DNA from: Limnobacter parvus
GTDB lineage: Bacteria > Pseudomonadota > Gammaproteobacteria > Burkholderiales > Burkholderiaceae_B
NCBI RefSeq assembly: GCF_024623725.1
Contig: NZ_JANKHG010000016.1
Coordinates: 62,001 to 126,000, forward strand
DNA: 64,000 bases
Direction of reading: 5' to 3'
Made by a program: the position numbers and the translations under genes. Below, in pieces: positions 56,112 to 61,666 of the stretch; position 1 is the stretch's first letter, and every line of letters starts with the position of its first letter. Below the pieces are notes generated by a model that saw nothing but the letters and a program-made list of their open reading frames with translations, was not told the origin of the DNA and made no database searches.

Positions 56112-56195
56112 GACACAACTTTTGACGAGTTAAAAAAAATAGGTAACTAACGGCCCCCATTTGTTCACTAAAAACACTTCAATTAAGCGATCTCC

Positions 56196-56225
56196 TTGAT
56201 TAATTTGATGCAAATCAGGTAATCT
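56196..56225 (+). promoter_or_regulatory. Possible sigma-70 promoter before the aroG leader
   Basis: TTGATT (56196-56201), 18-base spacer, TAATCT (56220-56225). It lies so close to the leader ATG at 56232 that transcription would start at or just past it, so the true promoter may lie further upstream. Confidence 0.25.
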
Positions 56226-56231
56226 TCGGGA

Positions 56232-56318
56232 ATGAATTTTCACCACGCACACACTTTTTATGCATTTTTTGGCTTCTTTGCCTGGTTTGGGCAAGCGGCG
56301 GAAAAGGGTTGTGCGTAA
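56232..56318 (+). CDS. Phe-rich leader peptide for aroG attenuation
   Basis: A 28-residue frame with 7 Phe, 1 Tyr and 1 Trp: MNFHHAHTFYAFFGFFAWFG plus 8 residues, followed within 30 bases by a strong intrinsic terminator and then aroG. This is the layout of ribosome-mediated attenuators such as pheL-pheA: charged tRNA-Phe shortage stalls the ribosome on the Phe codons and prevents terminator folding. The start lacks a strong Shine-Dalgarno, but the composition, position and terminator together are persuasive. Confidence 0.8.
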   Translation: MNFHHAHTFYAFFGFFAWFGQAAEKGCA

Positions 56319-56343
56319 AAAACACGAAGTTCAAACAGATCCC

Positions 56344-56381
56344 AAAACCGCCAGGCCCAAAACACCTGGCGGTTTTTTTTT
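56344..56381 (+). terminator. Intrinsic terminator (attenuator) before aroG
   Basis: AAAACCGCCAGG, 9-base loop, CCTGGCGGTTTT, then a run of nine T in total; a very strong hairpin located between the leader peptide and aroG. It ends 49 bases before the aroG start, so it must regulate aroG rather than end an upstream gene (tldD ends ~1 kb earlier). Confidence 0.88.
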
Positions 56382-56429
56382 GAACCGAGACTTTGACTAA
56401 AAAGCGCGCCAGCATTCAGGAGAATTGGC

Positions 56430-57494
56430 ATGAACACGGTAACAGACGACTTGAGAATCAAAGAAATAAAAGAACTGACCACCCCTGCGGCCTTGATCGC
56501 AGAAGTGCCCATCACTCCCGCAATTGCCGACACCGTGGCAGGTTGCCGCACAGCCCTGCACAAAATTCTGCATGGTGGCGACGACCGATTGATCGTGGTC
56601 ATGGGCCCATGTTCCATTCACGACGTGAAAGCGGCCATGGAATACGCCAACAAGCTGGCCCAGTACCGCACGAAATACGCGGAAGACCTGGAAATCGTGA
56701 TGCGTGTGTACTTCGAAAAGCCCCGCACCACGGTGGGCTGGAAGGGTTTGATCAACGACCCCAACCTGGATGGCAGCTTCGAGATTAACAAAGGCCTGCG
56801 CATGGCGCGTGAAGTGCTGTTGAACATCAACAGCCTGGGCCTGCCTGCAGGCACCGAATTTCTGGACATGATTACGCCGCAGTACATCGCCGACCTGGTC
56901 AGCTGGGGCGCAATTGGTGCGCGCACCACTGAAAGCCAGATTCACCGCGAACTGTCTTCTGGCCTTAGCTGCCCAGTGGGCTTTAAAAACGGCACCGATG
57001 GCAATGTGAAAATTGCAGTTGATGCAATTAAGGCCGCGCAACACCCGCACCACTTTTTAAGCGTAACGAAGGAAGGCCGCAGCGCCATTGTAAGCACTTC
57101 AGGCAATGAAGACTGCCATATTATTTTGCGTGGTGGCAAAGGGCCCAATTACGACGCAGCCTCGGTAGAAGCCGCAGCCGCCGACATTGGTAAGGCCGGT
57201 TTGGCCGCCCGCATCATGATTGATGCAAGCCATGGTAACAGCAGCAAAGTACCCAAAAACCAGGTGGGCGTGTGTGAAAACATTTCCGAGCAACTGGCCG
57301 CAGGCGACGCCCGCATTATGGGCGTAATGGTTGAAAGCCACCTGGTTGAAGGTCGGCAAGACCTGGAGCCTGGCAAACCGCTAACCTATGGCCAAAGCAT
57401 TACCGACGGCTGCGTGGGCTGGGACGACAGCCTGCAAGTGCTTGAAACCCTGGCGCAGGGCGTGCGCAAACGCAGGTTGGCGCAGGTGCGTTAA
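56430..57494 (+). CDS. aroG: 3-deoxy-7-phosphoheptulonate (DAHP) synthase, class I
   Basis: 354 residues with AGGAG before the ATG. VVMGPCSIHD, RVYFEKPRTTVGWKGL, GARTTESQIHRELSSGLS and MIDASHGNSSK are AroF/G/H-type DAHP synthase signatures. It condenses PEP and erythrose-4-phosphate, the first committed step of aromatic synthesis. The Phe-rich leader suggests expression is controlled by phenylalanine supply. The aroF/G/H isozyme cannot be fixed from sequence alone; aroG is used because Phe control is implied. Confidence 0.92.
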   Translation: MNTVTDDLRIKEIKELTTPAALIAEVPITPAIADTVAGCRTALHKILHGGDDRLIVVMGPCSIHDVKAAMEYANKLAQYRTKYAEDLEIVMRVYFEKPRTTVGWKGLINDPNLDGSFEINKGLRMAREVLLNINSLGLPAGTEFLDMITPQYIADLVSWGAIGARTTESQIHRELSSGLSCPVGFKNGTDGNVKIAVDAIKAAQHPHHFLSVTKEGRSAIVSTSGNEDCHIILRGGKGPNYDAASVEAAAADIGKAGLAARIMIDASHGNSSKVPKNQVGVCENISEQLAAGDARIMGVMVESHLVEGRQDLEPGKPLTYGQSITDGCVGWDDSLQVLETLAQGVRKRRLAQVR

Positions 57495-57531
57495 GTATTC
57501 AAGCCTTATTGCCCCACGAGCAGTATTGTTT

Positions 57532-57559
57532 GGAACCAAAGAAGCCCTATTCCCACTCA
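57532..57559 (+). promoter_or_regulatory. HrpL-type promoter, perfect consensus match
   Basis: GGAACC (57532-57537), 15-base spacer, CCACTCA (57553-57559): a full match to GGAACC-N15/16-CCACNNA, the HrpL box. It ends 78 bases before the 902-residue gene, just past aroG. Confidence 0.7.
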
Positions 57560-57637
57560 ATTCATTGAGTCTGTGTGAATGGGGCTTTTGCACATGGGTG
57601 CATGCCCGATGAATAATTTTCTGGGCGATACACTCCA

Positions 57638-60346
57638 ATGAATGCTTTTACTCGTGGCTTTGTTTCCTCTTTGTTCAGGTCTCGTGGTGCAGCGCCTCCA
57701 GACGAAGCAGCGCACAATAAAAAAAGCACTGGCGACTCATCTCCTGCTTTTCTTGAAAGAAAAAATCCCCTTTCGCCGATTGTGCCTCTGTTGGGTGTGG
57801 ATAAAACAGGTTTGAATGCACACCAAATGCTGTGTAGCGACCAAGAAGTTTGTTTGGGAAAAACACCTTTGGCGGGTAGCAACCCAGAAGTGGGCGGGTT
57901 GAGTCTTCCTGATACAGTGATCGGAGCCAAAGAAAATTTGTACCTGCGCCAGTTTTTCAGTTTGGTTAAAGCCGCTGAAGAAGTGAATGAACACAGTACT
58001 GCAGGCCATCCCGGGGCTGCTGGACCTGCTGAAATAGTTCAATTCATTTCACCGCGTGCCTACCACAATCCGGCAAAGTCTCAAGACAGGCCTATGTCTG
58101 AGCAGCTTAAGCGTTTGAAAGGTGGTGAAGTCGGTAACTATCACCTCGTCGACATCGGCGAACCAGAAGTTACGTATGAAAACGGTACTCCCAGCCGCGT
58201 CTTCAGGATTCAATATCGAGAGAATTCAACCAGCCCCGTAAAAGCTTTGTTTCTGACAGAAATTGCCCCTGATTTCGCAGGTGGTTCAATGACTGAAGAA
58301 GCCATAGCCGATGTGGCTACCTTGATGAAAGACAAGCCACGTGACTGCATGTTGAGCTACCGGGGCACGGGCCGTATTGCGATTATGCAAAGTGTGATGC
58401 GAATTCGGGAGCAACTCGAGATACATCGTGCTTCTGCTAACGCCGCAAATCCGCCACCCATTCGTGAATGGTTGCAAAGGTCAATCCACGATATTGAACA
58501 GCACCGCCCTGCATACCTGTCTGTGGATAACGAACAATCCAGGCAGCAGCAAGAGGCAATCTTAAATCACCTGGAAACTTATTTTAAAAGTTTGCCAGTA
58601 CCTGCTGCTGCCTCAGCCGTCCCAGCTCCCACGGCGCCAGCTTCGACGCCCCAAGTTCCACCGCCCCAAGTTCCACCGCCCCAAGTTCCACCGACCCCAG
58701 TTCCGCCTGCCCCGGTTCCACCAGCACCAACCGCCAATGCTCGGTCAGCCACACTCGATGACATCCCTGTGAGTTCAAACAAGAGCTATTTAACCGCGGG
58801 CTTAATGGCAATTGTTGAAACTGGGGATAAGGCAAGATTGGGTTCTAGTCTGCAGAAAAGTCTTGCGAGCTTAAAGCGACAGGAAATGACCTTAGGCGTG
58901 GTGAAAAGTCTTCTTGAAACAAAAACACCTTCGGTACTCAAATTTGACAACATTGAGGAATTGGCCAAATTTTTGGATGTGCGCCCCGAAGATGCTTTGA
59001 ACACCCTGATTGATTTGTGTGGTTGGCGTTCAGCCATTCTTGATCACAAAACATATCATCGATATGCAAGAAGTTTAAAGCTTGCACAGGAAGATCTCGA
59101 AAACAGTAAGGCTCTGAGTTCTAACAACAAGCCTTCTTACGAGATCAAACTTATGTACAAACAAGTTTCGAGAGACATCCAGAGTCTTGAAGAGAAATTC
59201 TTTGCGGCCGCTCATTTTAAATTGTCTCAGGTTCTCCTTGACGTACCAATTCCCAAGCCCAGTTGTCTCGATGAACAAGGACGTTTTCAGTTAGTAGTAT
59301 CCCGCAACCAGCCTTCAGTAAAGATCAAACCTAGAATAAAACTTAATGCTTTGGTTGCCAGGACTCAGGAAGGTATTCAGCGGCTGGGTGAAGAACGCGA
59401 GCGCATCAAGCTTCTCGATTCTGCGATTGTTCATACTTTTGACTACTTTAGTCCTGAAACAACTGCTGATGCCAAAAAAGCGATAACCCCGAAACTTAAA
59501 GGCTTTTTAAAGGCTTATCTTGTGAAGGCGAATCAAGTTCAACAGACTGACGCTGCATTGAAAGGTACCGGCAGCGATACCGCGTCACATCCACATCATG
59601 AATCTGCATTAAGCTTCCTTAAAAAGTTTAACCACAGCATACAAAATAAGTTTTTTGTAAGCAGTAACAGTATTTGTCTTGATTTGTCGCGGCAAAGTAG
59701 TAATAGAAAAGATGGCAAACTGATCTTGCAGACAGGCAAAGGTGCTGTTGCAAATAACTCGAAAGCAAAGCTTGAGGGTTTGTTATTGCTTGAAAAATCT
59801 TCAACGAACAAACGCGGTTTGGATATCAACGATATTTCTAATAATTACCGTTTGGCCGACGACTTTACCGCGCATCGACCTACTCGCCTACCTATTTTGC
59901 ATGTGGGTTTTGAATACCCGTCCATCGAAGTTGAAACAGCCGGTAGCTTGACTGGTGGGCCAAAGATAAAATCCAAGGTGTTGGGTGGTTTGCATAATTT
60001 TCACCCTAATGCCGAGTTGATTATTAAATCTGAAAATGAAATCAAACAACTAAAGCTCAAGCCCAAGCTAATTGTTGTTCACGAAGGCAACAGTGCCGAT
60101 TCAGGACACTACTCCACCTGGTTTAAAACGCCTGAAGGGCGATGGCGTATGAAGGGATCGGACGATTACATGTCGAGTACAGAGTTTGCCGAGTTGATGG
60201 CGCCTGATAAAACCTGTCGGCCCGTTTATGTCACTTATGAGGCTTTTGCCCTCAGTAATGTGAACCTCCCTACGATTTCGGAGCGGCCTACCTCTGGTTG
60301 GCGCTCAAAGTTACAAAGGCCGTTCAGAAGGAATATAACCTCGTAA
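57638..60346 (+). CDS. Pseudo-phosphatase / pseudo-deubiquitinase (USP-like) protein
   Basis: 902 residues, no signal peptide. Residues ~160-260 resemble the phosphatase-like domain of the module proteins: APDFAGG corresponds to CPDYDG and SYRGTGRIA to the P-loop, with Ser240 in place of Cys. A Pro-rich repeat linker covers 330-363. The C-terminal part resembles a ubiquitin-specific protease: NKSYLTAGLMAI near 381-392 aligns with the Cys box NTCYLNSxLQAL, with Ser383 for the nucleophile, and VVHEGNSADSGHYSTW with His824 is the His box. The last stretch is basic. Cys-to-Ser in both halves suggests a binding or decoy role. Confidence 0.75.
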   Translation: MNAFTRGFVSSLFRSRGAAPPDEAAHNKKSTGDSSPAFLERKNPLSPIVPLLGVDKTGLNAHQMLCSDQEVCLGKTPLAGSNPEVGGLSLPDTVIGAKENLYLRQFFSLVKAAEEVNEHSTAGHPGAAGPAEIVQFISPRAYHNPAKSQDRPMSEQLKRLKGGEVGNYHLVDIGEPEVTYENGTPSRVFRIQYRENSTSPVKALFLTEIAPDFAGGSMTEEAIADVATLMKDKPRDCMLSYRGTGRIAIMQSVMRIREQLEIHRASANAANPPPIREWLQRSIHDIEQHRPAYLSVDNEQSRQQQEAILNHLETYFKSLPVPAAASAVPAPTAPASTPQVPPPQVPPPQVPPTPVPPAPVPPAPTANARSATLDDIPVSSNKSYLTAGLMAIVETGDKARLGSSLQKSLASLKRQEMTLGVVKSLLETKTPSVLKFDNIEELAKFLDVRPEDALNTLIDLCGWRSAILDHKTYHRYARSLKLAQEDLENSKALSSNNKPSYEIKLMYKQVSRDIQSLEEKFFAAAHFKLSQVLLDVPIPKPSCLDEQGRFQLVVSRNQPSVKIKPRIKLNALVARTQEGIQRLGEERERIKLLDSAIVHTFDYFSPETTADAKKAITPKLKGFLKAYLVKANQVQQTDAALKGTGSDTASHPHHESALSFLKKFNHSIQNKFFVSSNSICLDLSRQSSNRKDGKLILQTGKGAVANNSKAKLEGLLLLEKSSTNKRGLDINDISNNYRLADDFTAHRPTRLPILHVGFEYPSIEVETAGSLTGGPKIKSKVLGGLHNFHPNAELIIKSENEIKQLKLKPKLIVVHEGNSADSGHYSTWFKTPEGRWRMKGSDDYMSSTEFAELMAPDKTCRPVYVTYEAFALSNVNLPTISERPTSGWRSKLQRPFRRNITS
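58647..58691. repeat. Three perfect 15-bp tandem repeats in coding sequence
   Basis: CGCCCCAAGTTCCAC three times, encoding PPQVP units of the Pro-rich linker between the two pseudoenzyme halves; degenerate copies follow. In frame. Confidence 0.85.
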
Positions 60347-60351
60347 CTTTT

Positions 60352-60379
60352 CGAACCATCCCTGGTTGCGCACCACCCA
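60352..60379 (+). promoter_or_regulatory. HrpL-type promoter, one mismatch
   Basis: CGAACC (60352-60357), 15-base spacer, CCACCCA (60373-60379): perfect -10 and spacing, one mismatch in the -35. It ends 33 bases before the 179-residue gene. Confidence 0.55.
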
Positions 60380-60412
60380 CTGATCCTTCCAACGAATCAG
60401 TGAGGTTATGCC

Positions 60413-60952
60413 ATGCTCTCTTCCAGACCATCTCCAGCAGAGATTACTGCGCAACATCAAACCAATGTTGCGACCATGTCCAGCATCAAATCCAAAGTAT
60501 CGCCACTGAAAGCAGCTGCCACCAATTTGGCGGAAACCGCTCGCCAATTGAAAGACTACTCAACCCAGCTCGAGCGGAATGGTCAACGTCAAGTTACATC
60601 GCCCAACGGCGATCGCGTTGCTACCAAGGACCTGACTAGAAGCCTGAAAATGGCCAAAGACGCGATCAAGGGTTTGGAATCGAAGGTCAGTAGCCTGGAC
60701 AGGGAAGTCGACTTTTTCTCCGCCCACCAAATCGGGCTTCTTCAAGGCAATGTGCGCGCTGTTCCGCCGGGCGATAAGGTTAGGTGGTGTACAGGGCAAG
60801 TCAACAAAATTCAGCAGCGTACCAATCGCCTGGCTCAATCAGAGCAATCCACTGCTGCAAATTCAGTTAGAACCATCCAGAACTCCGCTTACGTATTAGG
60901 CCGCCCTGCTGTCAGCACCAATTTGCCGACTCTTTTGGCTGACTTGGCCTAA
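60413..60952 (+). CDS. Small helical protein (effector/translocon-associated candidate)
   Basis: 179 residues, predicted almost entirely helical, with a coiled-coil-like segment (MAKDAIKGLESKVSSLDREVDFF) and no signal peptide. GAGG lies 8 bases before the ATG. No family recognised. Its own HrpL-like promoter and its position between the pseudo-USP gene and another helical protein suggest a secretion-related role, for example secreted partner or filament/translocon component; this is inference. Confidence 0.65.
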   Translation: MLSSRPSPAEITAQHQTNVATMSSIKSKVSPLKAAATNLAETARQLKDYSTQLERNGQRQVTSPNGDRVATKDLTRSLKMAKDAIKGLESKVSSLDREVDFFSAHQIGLLQGNVRAVPPGDKVRWCTGQVNKIQQRTNRLAQSEQSTAANSVRTIQNSAYVLGRPAVSTNLPTLLADLA

Positions 60953-60992
60953 GTAACTTTTCGACGTAAACACCAACACAAAAGGAATCATC

Positions 60993-61571
60993 ATGGGATT
61001 ATTCAGTTCAGCATCAAAGCCACCTGCAATGGCGCAAATGCCAACTTGCCAAGCACGTCTGTTTCAAAAAGAAACTGAGGAAATGTCGCAAATTACGCGG
61101 GTGGCCAATCAGGTGACCACTGAAACATTCAACGCGTTAAATAGTGCTCGGGCCTTGGGAAAGAACAAAAGCCTTTCCTCGGATCAGCGTGCACAAGTTT
61201 CTAACGCTAAAGAATTGCTCGAATTACAGGGAACATTTGCCAAGTACACAACACAAGAATTGACTTGTTTCAACAAAACATATGATCAATGGGGTAACGA
61301 GCTTGCGCAAAAGTATGAGCGCCAAGGCGGTGACAGCCGGGCTTTGTTGAACGATAGTAACCTGCGCACGAAAGATGGTTATTCACCTGACAGCCTTAGA
61401 AACGAGGTGGTACGTCATCGAGGATTCGTTACCAAAATGGCAAGTGATGGAATGCAAGATGTTGTCAATGCAGTTCAAACCTTAAATAATATCGCTGCTG
61501 CAAAAGGCGCCCCCCGCGTTCCCGATGTGTCGGCAACCTGGGCCAAGGCAGCCAACCCCGCCAGCTGGTAA
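60993..61571 (+). CDS. Small helical protein of unknown function
   Basis: 192 residues, helical, Gln/Asn/Ala-rich, no signal peptide (MGLFSSASKPPAMAQM). AAAGGA stands 7 bases before the start. It is probably co-transcribed with the 179-residue gene; the 12-base word GTAACTTTTCGA occurs just upstream of both genes (60343-60354 and 60953-60964). No known family; no GGAACC box of its own. Confidence 0.65.
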   Translation: MGLFSSASKPPAMAQMPTCQARLFQKETEEMSQITRVANQVTTETFNALNSARALGKNKSLSSDQRAQVSNAKELLELQGTFAKYTTQELTCFNKTYDQWGNELAQKYERQGGDSRALLNDSNLRTKDGYSPDSLRNEVVRHRGFVTKMASDGMQDVVNAVQTLNNIAAAKGAPRVPDVSATWAKAANPASW

Positions 61572-61608
61572 ACAAAACCTTTTGGCGCTGCGGTGCGCCC
61601 GGTTTGGT

Positions 61609-61650
61609 CGGTTGCTACAGGTACAATCAAAGGCCTGTAGCAACCGTTTT
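61609..61650 (+). terminator. Intrinsic terminator after the small helical genes
   Basis: A 13-bp perfect stem (CGGTTGCTACAGG / CCTGTAGCAACCG) with a 12-base loop and TTTT, 37 bases after the 192-residue gene and just before uvrA. It separates the accessory operon from uvrA. Confidence 0.85.
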
Positions 61651-61666
61651 ACCCCGTAGGCGCCCC

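Noticed and set aside
57542-57595. Possible rho-independent terminator after aroG
   Set aside because: An imperfect hairpin (AGCCCTATTC with GAATGGGGCT) ends in only TTTT and overlaps the perfect HrpL-type promoter box; the stem needs a wobble pair and a large, partly paired interior.
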